NCBI GenBank assembly: GCA_002261195.1
Contig: MVBO01000001.1
Span: 872,079 to 928,798 of the forward strand
Direction: 5' to 3'
DNA length: 56,720 nucleotides
Origin: Bifiguratus adelaidae
Taxonomy: Eukaryota; Mucoromycota; Endogonomycetes; Endogonales
The position numbers were made by a program, and so were the translations under genes. Of the stretch, positions 31,458 through 41,559 are shown one piece after another. The first letter of the stretch is position 1. Each line of letters begins with the position of its first letter. The notes beneath the pieces are model-generated. The model saw only the letters and a program-made list of their open reading frames with translations, was not told the origin of the DNA and made no database searches.

Positions 31458-34400
31458 ATGAGCGACAAAGCATGGTTAGTGGGGGAGCTCTTGAGCTTGG
31501 GTTTCGACGTTAGTTTGTGTGAGCAGGCAGCGGAGCAGACGAGTACTCTGGCTGAAGCCTCAGAATGGTACGTTGTAAGGCAGCATGTCGCCGAACGTAG
31601 AAGTTGGTTCGGGATGGTCTTTGGCTCACTTTGTCAAAGGATACTTGATACACTGGAGGTCGGGCAGCAAGCAGAGTCTGCAGTGGCCGCGGAAGTAAGT
31701 ATATTCAGACTACGGCATCATATCGGAGCTCAAATAGATGCGCAGCCCACAAACACGAACATCGAGACAACACAAGTTATGGACTGTCTGCCACTGAAGT
31801 CAATTCATCCGTCCAGATCCGAGGAGGACTACATCCGAGAGACTCAAGCAAGAGCTACCAAGGTTGCGAAGGATAACGCAGCGCAACGTAGAATGGAGCG
31901 CGAGGTAAGTCTATTCTGTCCATTCATGCCAAGGTTCGGTAAAGGTGACTTTTTGTACGCACATTAGGCCCGACGAAGGACACTACAAGCCATTGAAGAG
32001 GATAAAGCGAGGAGAAGAGAGCTGGGGAAGGCAAAATTGACATGCATTGATCCTTGTCCAAACGGAACTGAAGCGCAACCGCCGGCGCCGACACCGCAAG
32101 CAAATCATTTGTCCAGACCCACTTCTAATGAGGCTACACTACAGGTACGCATACTTTGCGACATAAAGCATATGGATAGGCAAACAATGTGTTGCAGATT
32201 CGCTTACCCGATGGCCGTGTACTCCGAGAGACGTTTCTCGCATCCACGACTCTGCAGACGGTCTTTGAGTTGGTATTGCGGGAAGTGGGTTCCATGTCAA
32301 TCGTCGATTTGGCATTGCGAATGGTATGTTACTCCGAGATGATTGTGGTCGATGCTTAGCTCTTTGTAGCCTACCGGTGCAAAGGCCTATACTTGCAATG
32401 ATGCAGCAAGGACGTTATTGGAAGCCGGTTTGTAAAGCATTCGGTGGCATTATGCGTATACTGACCATTTTGAATTGCCAGGAATGGCTCCTTCTGCCGC
32501 AATGATGGTAATCGATCAAAGAAAGCAAAAGGTAGGCTTCATAATGCACAGAATCATCGAGACGATCCGTTACTGACTCTTTGCGCAGCCGATGTCTGGA
32601 GTATCGTCCTACAGAGACTATCGACGGGCAGAACCGCCGATCCACAGCAGATCAGCGGGCAATGGCCCCAACATACATGGCCTAGCTTACCGAAACGGTG
32701 GCGGTAACCTTCGAAGCCAGCAGTTTGGAGTACCGCAGCGGTCGGTGTTCTCTGGATCAGGTCATTCCTTAAAAGCCGAAACGCCGGTCAGAGATGCTGA
32801 CGGGGATGTTGAAACACATTATGAATCTGCTCAGGTTCCGAGTACATCACCGCAGACGGACCTTGCGAGTCGACGGCAGGCCGCCCTTCAGAAATGGAAC
32901 GAGCGATTGTTCGAAAAATCCAATTCTGAGTCAGCAGCTTCGAGACAGTCAGTTCACAAGCCTTCTCAGCCTCCCAAATCCCTCAAAGACATCACTAGCG
33001 ACCTCATTACACCGTACATTGGTTCGGTCAAGCCAGGAACGGCAGACATTCTCAAATCCCTTAACAGATTAAGCTCAACCGTCGCGGAAAGCCTCTTAGG
33101 CAAATTGAAGGAGCAAGGAACATTGAATGAGCGTGCATTCGGCAGATTGGGCGCATGGTAGGCTGATTATGGTGACCGCACTTGCACCTAAGCTAAGCAT
33201 CACATTTCATTTAGCTTTCTAGACAACGTCATCCTTGATGCCTACGATCGCACAACCGATACGCTGATAGAGGCAATCACAGTGACTCCCTCAGTCCATT
33301 CCATCACCAAGTTCAGCGCCAGAAGTTGCGACGTGTTGACGAATGTTGGTATACGGCAATTGGAGTACCTGCGTGCTTTGGAATGGATCGACTTGGCCAG
33401 CTGCAATATATCTGATACTGGCTTGTGCGCCTTCGCTGGTAATGGATTGGCATGCTGTCGATCTTTAGCCCTTTAATTCTTCGATATAGGCTTAACCAGC
33501 TTGCGTCATCTTGATGTGTCAAAGAGCAAGATCAAGTTTGTCGGGCTGTCGACCTTTCTCAATACTACAAAGTCAAAGGATTGTCTTGAATGGATTTCCG
33601 TACAAGGATGTCCGGGGGTTGGTAGCAAAGATCTGATTCATGTTTTTGAAGGTGAGCATCTAATCATCCCGTCAATTCGTCATTCTTATACAATGTCAAG
33701 TTCTCCCCAACCTTGTTCACCTGGACGTCTCGTTTACGACGAGCAACGAGGATCAGGCGATTCACAGCCCGGCATCCTTCAAAAAATTAGAGTCGCTGAA
33801 CCTGGCTGGCACTAATTTCGGTGAAGATACCATGAAGCAGGTCGTGTGCAGACTCGGCAACCTCAAATCTTTGAATCTGTTGGGCATGACACAGGTTGAC
33901 CCGCTAAAACTCGGTGCTATTGGCAGAGGTATGTATCAGTGTATCTCGCACATCCGAGCTCACATCTCAATGGAATTTAGCATTGCCTCATTTGACCAAT
34001 ATCCGCTTTCCCAGCCGTGATCAACCTCTGGAATACGTCTTGTCTAGCTTTACCCGTAAGCATTGTGATCATTGAGCGTGGCCTTTGTCTCATCCATTTT
34101 CTTGCAGGATCCCTATCGCATCTAGACCTGAATGCTTTCCGCAATGTTACGGAACTTGCCATGGAGCATATTGGACAGATGTTGCAGCTTAAAGTCTTGA
34201 ACCTCTCAAATACTCATGTGACGGATGAAGGTCTTGCGAACCTCAAAGGTGAGTGGAGATACATATTCTACCGCTGATCACCTCTTAATATCACCTTGCA
34301 GACCTTGCCAAGTTGGAGGAAATTTACCTGGATCGGTGCAGAGTTGGCGATATTGGATGCCGAACCTTCCTCACCTTTACCCATCTCCACACTCTGTCTT

Positions 34401-34782
34401 TGGCATACACATCGATTACCGATGCTACTCTCGAAGCCATGTCAGATACCTCGACATCAGTGTTCAACCCTACCTTACGCATTCTCAATTGTGCTGGGTG
34501 CGCGGTGACGGATCGAGGCGTGTACGCCCTTCGCACCATGGAAAATCTTGTCAATCTCAATCTGGACAATACTCAGGTCAGCAGGGCATGCCCCATGTAT
34601 TTAGCGCGTATGTACAATTGGTATGACACGCGTACAGATGCTCATCCTCCATGACAGACTTGAATTCTTTGCAACCGTTGCGTCTGAAAGGCATCACTAA
34701 GCTGGCTCCTGATGAGGGCGAATTGCAGCAAGAACACGTTCCCGGCCATCTATTTTCGGATGCCATGCAAATAGGCCCTTGA
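31458..34782 (+). CDS. UBA-UBX protein fused to leucine-rich repeats
   Basis: The N-terminal half resembles SAKS1/UBXN1, a Cdc48/p97 cofactor that binds ubiquitin chains. The UBA domain reads 'LVGELLSLGFDVSLCEQAAE' and 'LAEASEWYV'. A charged coiled coil follows ('YIRETQARATKVAKD', 'RRTLQAIEEDKARRRE'). The UBX domain reads 'IRLPDGRVLRETFLASTTLQ', 'TVFELVLREVGSMSIVDLAL' and 'RTLLEAGMAPSAAMMVID'. The frame continues through a Ser-rich linker into a Rad7/AMN1-like entry ('LKDITSDLITPYIGSVKPG') and many leucine-rich repeats ('LEWIDLASCNISDTGLCAFA', 'LKVLNLSNTHVTDEGLANLK', 'LNLDNTQ'). No stop or promoter separates the halves; all junctions fit short GT-AG introns. The final intron uses GTATGT at about 34609 and ends the protein at 34782. 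The first intron after 'SEWYV' is uncertain. The UBX S3/S4 loop reads PTGAK instead of FPR. Confidence 0.8.
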
Positions 34783-34826
34783 GGCTCTGTAGAAATCCAA
34801 ACATATAGATTTGCGTGTAAATAGCA

Positions 34827-35429
34827 TTATGGCGAACCTCGAACTGTCTTGATTAACTTCCAAGCTCCGCGAAACAATAAAGAAATGGGTCCAATTACGC
34901 GTTCAGCAAACACTGGCGTCAAATAGGCCGACACTGCAATCCGTACCGGCAATCCAATCTAAGGTGCGATCAGCGTCAATCCTCCATACCCACAACACAG
35001 CCTTACCTTGACGATCGCATAGGAAGCCGCCAAGTTCACCATCGTCCGACTACCTTCATCAATCTTACTGAACCCATACCGCTCCCTCAATTTGGACATG
35101 ATACGATTGCCTTCCTTGACCGCACTTTCAGGTAGCGGCACCTTCCACCCGGTACTCCACAAGAGGTAATAGATGATTGGGAGGGGTGCAACAGCCGTGA
35201 GTTCATGGAGGATGGCGAAGGCGGTAATATACGATGCAGGCTTGTCTTTGAACTGGGCGGCATATTTCCGCCAGCCGCGTAAGGGGGCTTCCTCCGTTTT
35301 GGCACGGTTCCAAAAGGATCGTGCTGTGGGGGGGCGGACGAGTAATGCGGTAGAGAATCGGAAGGTGTGTAGTGGAGCGCGGTGACTTGTATGGCCGACA
35401 AGCTGTAGAATCGGTCGTGTCGCTAGCAT
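34827..35429 (-). CDS. FAM210/Nat2-like mitochondrial protein (DUF1279)
   Basis: DUF1279 proteins (animal FAM210A/B, yeast Nat2) are mitochondrial membrane proteins with roles in translation and inner-membrane function. The ATG at 35429 gives MLATRPILQLVGHTSHRAPL, a basic mitochondrial presequence. The domain reads 'KDKPASYITAFAILHELTAV', 'APLPIIYYLLWSTGWKVPLP', 'KEGNRIMSKLRERYG' and 'SRTMVNLAASYAIVK'. After a 48-nt intron it continues 'IGLPVRIAVSAYLTPVFAER' and ends 'LIKTVRGSP'. The TAA at 34827-34829 lies 44 bp from the convergent UBX-LRR stop. Confidence 0.87.
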
Positions 35430-36280
35430 GATCACGTCTCGGGCTGTGAAAGGTGCGGGAAATCGACGAATTTGATCGGAGTGCTGTTTTAGAGCTTTCC
35501 GATTGCGAGGAGGGCACACAGGAAGGATCAGTTCATTCTATCTTGGGTCCTCTGGTAGTCAAAAGATACCGTTGTAATGTTAGTGCAAAGCTATTGGCAA
35601 TCTCTAATAGATGATGAATTAGAGCCGTCCTTTCACCGATAAAGCTGCACCTCAATGACCGGCTGTTTCCTTCAAGGAGGTCACAGTTCATTAGGTGGCG
35701 TGGTTCAGCAGTGAGTTGAAGTGAGAAAGAGATGATTTTCTAAGGTAATGTTGGCAACAATTCTAACAACGATTGGAAGCAATTATGAGACGCGTGTAAT
35801 TGTAACACGTAGCCATGGAAATATTGAGCTTGGGCAGACTCGCTTTTTATGGTTAGCAACCATCTGTATTCTGCCCCATTATATGAACATTTAGATACCA
35901 TTGAGGCTGTTTGGGTAATCTACAAGGGCTCCGTCCTGCCAGTCTTGATTTGCCATTTGGATGATCTCCCCATTCTCCCAGCATTGCTACCAGTCTCCTA
36001 TTACTACATTGTCGTCAGCTCCTTTCAGTCAACGTTAACAAAATTGCTTATAAATGACGCATCAACAACAAAGCCATTGGCACTTGCTCTTGTTTGTGAA
36101 AGGTTCTGGTACGCCACTACGCTTGCGTCGTCTTTTCCTTATTCTATTGCTTCAATACCGTGTCCATGCATTGATAGCGCGAGATGCCGCAGCGTGAGGC
36201 CGAGCAGGCTGCACTCATATGCGACTTGGAGGATCTGTTTACTTCTTTCGCTTTCGGCCAATGTATATTTGTTTTGATAA
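35430..36280. other. Gene-poor stretch downstream of the FAM210-like promoter
   Basis: The 850 bp hold one 142-codon frame on the + strand (35849-36277, MVSNHLYSAPLYEHLD). On the - strand an open segment ends at 36144 and reads 'ESERSKQILQVAYECSLLGL' and 'TLRHLALSMHGHGIEAIE'; it looks more natural than chance but has no start codon. It may be a relic of an older gene. Nothing here is recognised. Confidence 0.35.
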
Positions 36281-36838
36281 ATGGGGTTTATCAAACCAAA
36301 ACCAATGCCTCACCAACCAGCGAGTATCAAATTTGACAATCTTCGACCGTACTTGGCACTAAATCGACCGCTTGAGAGTGTATTCTACCAACAAATACTA
36401 CTTCAAGTAGGTATCGAGGTTGACTGTGTATACGAACAGAGACTAACACGCGCTCGCCTTCAGCCACTACCAACAGTATTGCAACTGTAGCTGATGCCAA
36501 TGTCGCCACCCAACGACAAGAAATTCAAGAAAGGAGGTAGCGATGTTGACTGGGTATATGCACAAAGACTGACATTCAAGCCGCCTTCAGTATCAAAGGA
36601 AAACATAACGAATCAGTGGAGACTGAAAAACTGTGAGGCTCGACAGTTTTGTCGGTTTGTATGGCTCAAGAGAAGGATCTATGCAGTCATTCACCTTATC
36701 TGTTTCAGAGTCTATGGCGGACCCGATAAGTCAGGTCCACACGGACAGCGCCTTCCCAATGAGCGAGAAAGCGAGACTTGCAGTGGCAATTGGAGCCCGA
36801 GAGACGAAACAGACTTTGTACTCGCATTGCAAGTGTGA
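36281..36838 (+). CDS. Candidate multi-exon gene of unknown function
   Basis: An ATG at 36281 opens MGFIKPKPMPHQPASIKFDN. Splicing out 36411-36463 (53 nt) and 36537-36590 (54 nt) joins 'LESVFYQQILLQV' to 'ATTNSIATVADANVATQRQE' and then to 'SIKGKHNESVETEK'. Both introns have GT...CAG ends and CTAAC/CTGAC branch sites. A third possible intron (GTGAGG at 36634 to TTTCAG) leads to a last segment read either 'VYGGPDKSGPHGQRLPNE' or, in another frame, 'SMADPISQVHTDSAFPMSEK'. No family is recognised. It could be a fast-evolving short protein, a relic, or a spliced non-coding RNA. The first two introns are related in sequence (see findings). Confidence 0.35.
36411..36590 (+). repeat. Two related intron-like repeats
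   Basis: Unit A (36411-36463) and unit B (36537-36590) align over their whole length with roughly three quarters of bases identical, including the block 'gttgactg.gtata' and the end 'gccttcag'. A one-base length difference means they do not share a coding frame. Both carry splice donor, branch and acceptor signals in the + direction. Confidence 0.6.
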
Positions 36839-37222
36839 AAAATTGAGCAGGAACCATTTCGCGATGGACATGAACGCAAAGTGAATACAGATATGTTGCT
36901 GGTGCCCTGATACTTGCTCATGTTACTTTCCAACGCTGATTGTTCAGCGATGAGGGCAAACAATGCCATCTTTGCGGTTCCTGCATATTGATTGACACCA
37001 CGGTGGCTCATCCTCCAAGACAAACATCGGAAGCACGAATTGCATGTTTGTCACAAGGTTAAACTTGCAGGCGAGTAGAAGCATCACTCAAGAAATGAAG
37101 TTTTTGAAGCACAGTGTTCACTCTGCATCAAATCATCTATAACAACAATGACAGGCATATGAGTATGTTAAAATACATATGTAGAGAGACATGTATGCTA
37201 TGTAAAAGGTGATTGTACACTT
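36839..37222. other. Intergenic, nothing recognised
   Basis: About 380 bp of AT-richer sequence lie between the candidate gene and the 3' end of the PY-motif membrane protein gene. No protein-like frame or RNA gene was seen. Confidence 0.5.
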
Positions 37223-37945
37223 ATGAATACTGCGGCGGCAACTCGTGCAATGGGACACCCAAATCGCGTTCTCGGATCGCATCGGTATACGTTGGCAACG
37301 CCATCCGCATCATGGCTTGATCCTCCGCAACGTCGTAGGGCGGCAGCTGCTCCACATCCACCTCCGCATCCGCTTGGAAGACATAAACGACGTAAGTGGC
37401 GTCTAATTCGGGATCATCTGGGAGTGCCTGCATCTGATAGACCCACTTGATCCCGTGCGCAGATACATCCAATTGATCCATGCCTTGTAACGTCTCCTTG
37501 AGACTCTTTTCGAATTCCTGTTTCCGTTCTCGCCGCATCTTTGTCTTTCGGATCCACGCCACCAGGCCGAATGGTATAGGCACGAGGAGTAAGAGAGGAA
37601 GATATTGACTGCTGGTTCCGGGAATCGAGTCAACTTCACCCGCGATGATGGCAAAGACTGTGAATGCAGCGGCTAAAATACTGAGCGTGACAATGGCGAC
37701 AAAGTACAGTACACGAAGAGGGTAATATTGACTGACGACGGTTTGCAAGGTCTGTATCCTCGTCTCAAAGACGGATTGTGGTAGCTAAGCGACCAATGAG
37801 TCGGGATAGCGAAAAGACCGCAATGCGTAAAACTTACGAATTCATGAAGGTATAGATACCACTTGTACTCGGCCACTAGGAATTGCGACTTGCGCCACCG
37901 ACGCAAAGCCAATGGAAAGGTGGCCAATGGCGAAGGGTCAGTCAT
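37223..37945 (-). CDS. Small two-span membrane protein with C-terminal PY motif
   Basis: Two exons join MTDPSPLATFPLALRRWRKS...'WYLYLHEF' (ATG at 37945) to 'TLQTVVSQYYPLRVLYF'. Two membrane spans follow: 'VLYFVAIVTLSILAAAFTVF' and 'QYLPLLLLVPIPFGLVAWIR'. A basic, helical stretch ('KTKMRRERKQEFEKSLKETL') and a soluble domain ('GIKWVYQMQALPDDPELDAT', 'YVVYVFQADAEVDVE') come next. The tail has 'QLPPYDV' and ends 'HELPPQYS', a PPxY motif of the kind bound by WW domains of Rsp5/NEDD4 ligases. I do not recognise a named family. A role as a membrane adaptor for Rsp5 is inference from the motif and topology. Confidence 0.78.
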
Positions 37946-38188
37946 TGGCCAATCAATAACACTGACCCTTCAATACAGTCTACAACGTGGAAGAGAAAGA
38001 ACAATGAGGATAATTTCGGCCCCGTGGCGGTATTCGTCAGCGAGTTTGACGCGTCCATTGATTCTACACCACTCTTCTTCTCTCTGACGATTGGACTTAG
38101 GCTTCTCTTTGCTTCTTTGCATAACACCAGCTTATCTCGTTGACACTCTCTCATATTAATATCACTCGCTCTTTTGCTCTAGCTCAAC

Positions 38189-38923
38189 ATGGACGAGTGC
38201 TGTGCCAAAGGACATGTTCATTGTGGAACGCCTCAAGGATCCGAGGTAAAGATTGCCGGCCTGGACGCCTACGCAAAGCGCTCACCAAACTACCGAGGCA
38301 AGGCCATTCTCTACCTGGCCGATGCCATGGGCTGGGTCGGCGTCAACAGTCGACTCTTGGTGGACTATTTCAGTGAGCAATTGGATGTCCTGGTGATCAT
38401 GCCGAATTATCTGGGCAACGACATGATTCCAGCATCCATATTGGAGGGCGAACCGTTTGATGTCATGGCCTGGGTCAATCGACAACTACCAAAACCCGAC
38501 ACGTTCAAGGACATAGTGCGTACGGTACAAATCTTGGAATCGGAACACAGAGTCACCTCGCTGGGTGTGATTGGCTACTGCTGGGGGAGTTGGGGAAGTC
38601 TGGAATTGGGCGTTACCGATCTCGTCCAAGCCGTCATGGTCGCTCACCCCAGTCTCTTGAACTTCCCCCACGATATCCAGGTGCTCAAACAACCCACCTT
38701 GTTTCTGTGCGCTGAAATGGACAATCAATTTGGTACGGAACAGCGCAAGGAGGCAGAGGCAATTTTGAGTCAACGGCAAACGATTCCACATCGATTTGTT
38801 TATTATCCCGGAACCGAACATGGCTTTGCGGCTCGCGGTGATATTACCGACGGGCCTACCGCGGCAGCCTATCATGATGCCCGTCAGCAAGCCGTGGCAT
38901 GGTTCAAGCAGTATCTCAAATAG
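38189..38923 (+). CDS. Dienelactone hydrolase family protein
   Basis: An intronless alpha/beta-hydrolase of 244 residues with the dienelactone hydrolase nucleophile elbow 'VIGYCWGSWGS', where Cys replaces the usual Ser. The Asp ('LFLCAEMDNQFG') and His ('YYPGTEHGFAARGD') of the triad are also visible. The start, MDECCAKGHVHCGTPQGSEV, is typical of the fungal branch of the family, as in yeast AIM2 (YAE1-type names vary). The natural substrate is unknown; family members act on cyclic esters. The lack of introns is unusual in this window. Confidence 0.9.
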   Translation: MDECCAKGHVHCGTPQGSEVKIAGLDAYAKRSPNYRGKAILYLADAMGWVGVNSRLLVDYFSEQLDVLVIMPNYLGNDMIPASILEGEPFDVMAWVNRQLPKPDTFKDIVRTVQILESEHRVTSLGVIGYCWGSWGSLELGVTDLVQAVMVAHPSLLNFPHDIQVLKQPTLFLCAEMDNQFGTEQRKEAEAILSQRQTIPHRFVYYPGTEHGFAARGDITDGPTAAAYHDARQQAVAWFKQYLK

Positions 38924-39039
38924 GTCGTCTCTCTGTGTGCGTCCCAATGTCTGTCTCCTGAGTGTCTTTAGCTCTATGTCGTCTTCATCAATTCTAAATT
39001 ATATATATATACACCTATGAAATAACACAGATGGCTTTG

Positions 39040-39879
39040 TCAAGCTTGCTTGTGCACGCGTTGCGTCAAGGGTATCGGCATGGTCACACTTCTGGCAGGA
39101 TCCGCTCTCTTTTGACCCATGACCGCTCCTTTTCCCTTGTCCGCATCCCAATAACGAATCATCTGCCACACCAAGACGGCATTCAACACCGCCGCACCCA
39201 CATTATTGAACAAGATCCAGCCGTCCGATAATTCTGCCAAGGTGGTAAAGACCCGGGCCAGGCTGCCGAGAAAGTAATTGAAGACGGCAAAGGGTGATAG
39301 ATGCCCGGTGGACTTGTTCTTGTGATTTGTATAGATTTGAGGGAGTTTGGAAGCGAGATGAACGGGTATCGTCAAGGCGTAAAGGGTCGTCAAGAGGGCC
39401 AACGGACAAATGGTGACCAAACTCAAAAAGATGATCACAATGATCGTTCCCGAAACGATGGCCAATTGCTTTTGCCCATTGTAGGCGTGAATCATGAGGG
39501 TGACAATGACATTTTGCGTGGTGAGCAGGACGAGTTCACCATAGGTTGAAAATGGATAATGCGCCTGCATGTTGTAGGCCCAATTGGCCAAACAAGCCGC
39601 TGTCTCCAAGTAATACGACGATAGTGAGAGACCATAGGTAGAGCGTGCGCGTAGAATGGTGAGAATTTGCGGAATCTTGACGATGGAACCACCGACTACT
39701 ATGCCAAGGCCGAGTGCCTTGGACATGCTGTAGGTGATGCAGTGACCATCCACGAGGTTAAAGTCTTCAATGAGGGATGTGTAGCAGGGTTGACCGATGA
39801 GAGAGATGAGAGGCGCTGCCAGTAGCCATGGCAGTCTGTTTTTGTTCGGCCACCAGTCTGGAGCAGGCACAGGGGCCAT
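39040..39879 (-). CDS. MPDU1: MPDU1-like PQ-loop protein (dolichol-P-mannose utilisation)
   Basis: MPDU1 is an ER membrane protein needed for use of dolichol-phosphate-mannose and -glucose in N-glycan, GPI and O-mannose pathways. The sequence has two PQ-loop repeats, 'GSIVKIPQILTILRARSTYG' and 'ASKLPQIYTNHKNKSTGHLS', within about seven hydrophobic helices, plus 'LETAACLANWAYNMQ' and 'FGSLAR'-like 'FNYFLGSLARVFTTLAE'. The chosen ATG at 39879 (MAPVPAPDWWPNKNRL) gives 279 residues; an in-frame ATG at 39996 would add a hydrophobic leader less like the family. The gene is intronless, like its dienelactone hydrolase neighbour. They converge with about 115 bp between stops. Confidence 0.9.
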   Translation of the reverse strand: MAPVPAPDWWPNKNRLPWLLAAPLISLIGQPCYTSLIEDFNLVDGHCITYSMSKALGLGIVVGGSIVKIPQILTILRARSTYGLSLSSYYLETAACLANWAYNMQAHYPFSTYGELVLLTTQNVIVTLMIHAYNGQKQLAIVSGTIIVIIFLSLVTICPLALLTTLYALTIPVHLASKLPQIYTNHKNKSTGHLSPFAVFNYFLGSLARVFTTLAELSDGWILFNNVGAAVLNAVLVWQMIRYWDADKGKGAVMGQKRADPARSVTMPIPLTQRVHKQA

Positions 39880-40332
39880 CAAAATTGGCCAATGAAAAAG
39901 AGTTGGCCAAGAAAAGATCCGCAAGGAGAAGGATACATTGAGCAGAGTGCGCCAAGCCCAAACAAAGGACAGACACTGGCAGGTGGGCAGGTGCATAGAC
40001 TGACACCTGGATGGTGCTTGTGCATGATCATGGCTTTTTCGGCTGTGGAGATATACCTCTCATACATATCTACCCCTGCAACTCTTATCACGACAACAGG
40101 TGTTGAGTGAGATCCATGGCACTCTCTACGCTATCCCCCCTTCGTTATCCATCATCCATCATCCATCTTTCCATCTTCACGTCATCAACAATCTCAAGAA
40201 TTTAACACGTGAGAATTTCTGGGTATTCCGATGTGGAGAACGCTAGAACACCTTCTTCCTCTCTCTCTTTATACTCCCTCGTCTACTCTTTCTTTCTTCT
40301 CTTTTTTTTATATCCACGGCAAGGAGAACATC
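39880..40332. promoter_or_regulatory. Divergent region MPDU1 / CRC1 with pyrimidine tract
   Basis: No gene is seen in these 453 bp. CATC repeats ('atccatcatccatcatccatc', about 40147-40170) and a long pyrimidine tract (about 40247-40310, many CTTTCTTTCTTC words) precede the CRC1 ATG. Such CT blocks are common just upstream of strongly expressed fungal genes. Confidence 0.5.
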
Positions 40333-41345
40333 ATGTCGGAAGCAATATCGATGGACCAGATCCCACTTGGAAAGAAGGTCAAGGTACAACAAGAACACAA
40401 GAAACAGACCACATCGCAAGTCAAGAGTTTTCTGTCGGGCGGATTCGGTGGTATCAGTGCTGTCTTGGTGGGCCACCCATTTGATTTGGCCAAGGTGCGG
40501 CTACAGACTTCCGAAGGCTTGTACAAGGGCACGTTTGACTGCTTTGCCAAAACATTCAAGGCCGATGGTATTCGGGGCTTGTATCGGGGCATGAGTACGC
40601 CTCTGGTGGGAGTGACACCGATTTTTGCCGTGAGCTTTTGGGTAAGTGGCAAAAAAGAGGGCGGCCAGGCGTGCGAAGGGGAGAACAAGAAGGGCTAACG
40701 GAAAGAGCGCAGTCGTACGATGTGGGGAAAAAGTTGGTGTACGCGGCGACACCAGGCAGGCAGGATCCCAAGTTGAGCACGGCCGAGATCGCTGCGGCCG
40801 GTTTCTTCTCCGCCGTGCCTACCACCTTGATCATGGCACCATCGGAACGTATCAAGGTTTTGCTGCAAATTCAAGGACAAGGTGGAGAGAGCAAATACAA
40901 GGGACCGGTGGATGTGGTCAGACAGTTGTACAAGGAGGGCGGTTTCCGATCCATCTTTAGAGGCACCGGAGCAACCTTGGCCCGTGACGGTCCTGGTTCG
41001 GCTGCTTACTTTGCCGCCTACGAAATTGTCAAGCACGCGTTGACACCTGCAGGTGCCAAGCCGGAGGACTTGAACTTTGGGGCCGTGCTCTTTGCCGGTG
41101 GTATGGCCGGTGTCGCCATGTGGACGATTGCTATTCCTCCCGATGTCATCAAGTCCAAGCTACAGACCGCTCCAGCCGGCACCTACACCGGCACCTTGGA
41201 TTGTCTCAAGCAGACCTTGAGAACCGAGGGTCCCAAGGCATTGTTCAAGGGATTTGGTCCAGCCATGCTTCGTGCTTTCCCGGCCAACGCGGCGACCTTC
41301 TTGGGTGTTGAGGCTTCTCTCAAGATCATGAACATGCTTTGGTAG
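40333..41345 (+). CDS. CRC1: Mitochondrial carnitine/acylcarnitine carrier
   Basis: This inner-membrane SLC25 carrier exchanges acylcarnitines for carnitine to feed matrix beta-oxidation or acetyl units. Exons 40333-40641 and 40713-41345 are joined by a 71-nt intron, giving about 313 residues. Three carrier repeats show their signatures: '[14 protein letters not shown]', '[14 protein letters not shown]' and '[13 protein letters not shown]'. Each is followed by a G-x-R/K-G-L/F element ('GIRGLYRG', 'GFRSIFRG', 'GPKALFKG'). '[20 protein letters not shown]' matches Crc1/CAC closely. The start ATG follows a pyrimidine tract. The upstream ATG of the same open frame at 40231 would add Ser/Phe-rich sequence unlike the family. 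Confidence 0.93.
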
Positions 41346-41559
41346 AAGCTCGGCGTTCTTGGCGAGCCACCCGCGCGCGCCTTTTACTCCTTTCTCTAGA
41401 CTCGGTCCCGTTTTTCTGTGTATAGACCTGCATTCTCATTTTTTGTTTTAAGACTCTGATCTATCTTTTTGTCTGGCCTAGACTCTATCTTTGTTTAACT
41501 CATCGAGCATTGTACCGATAGTGACTTCATTTACATGACCATACCTAGAGGCACACACT

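Noticed and set aside
35849-36277. 142-codon plus-strand frame MVSNHLYSAPLYEHLD
   Set aside because: Composition and hydrophobic pattern look random, with no homologous features and no supporting neighbour context.
36144-36316. Minus-strand open segment with natural-looking helical sequence
   Set aside because: It has no ATG, no extension in either direction and no recognised family. Possibly a relic, but not enough to annotate.
40231-40332. Upstream in-frame ATG for CRC1
   Set aside because: The added residues are encoded by the pyrimidine tract and do not resemble carrier N-termini; the ATG at 40333 fits the family.
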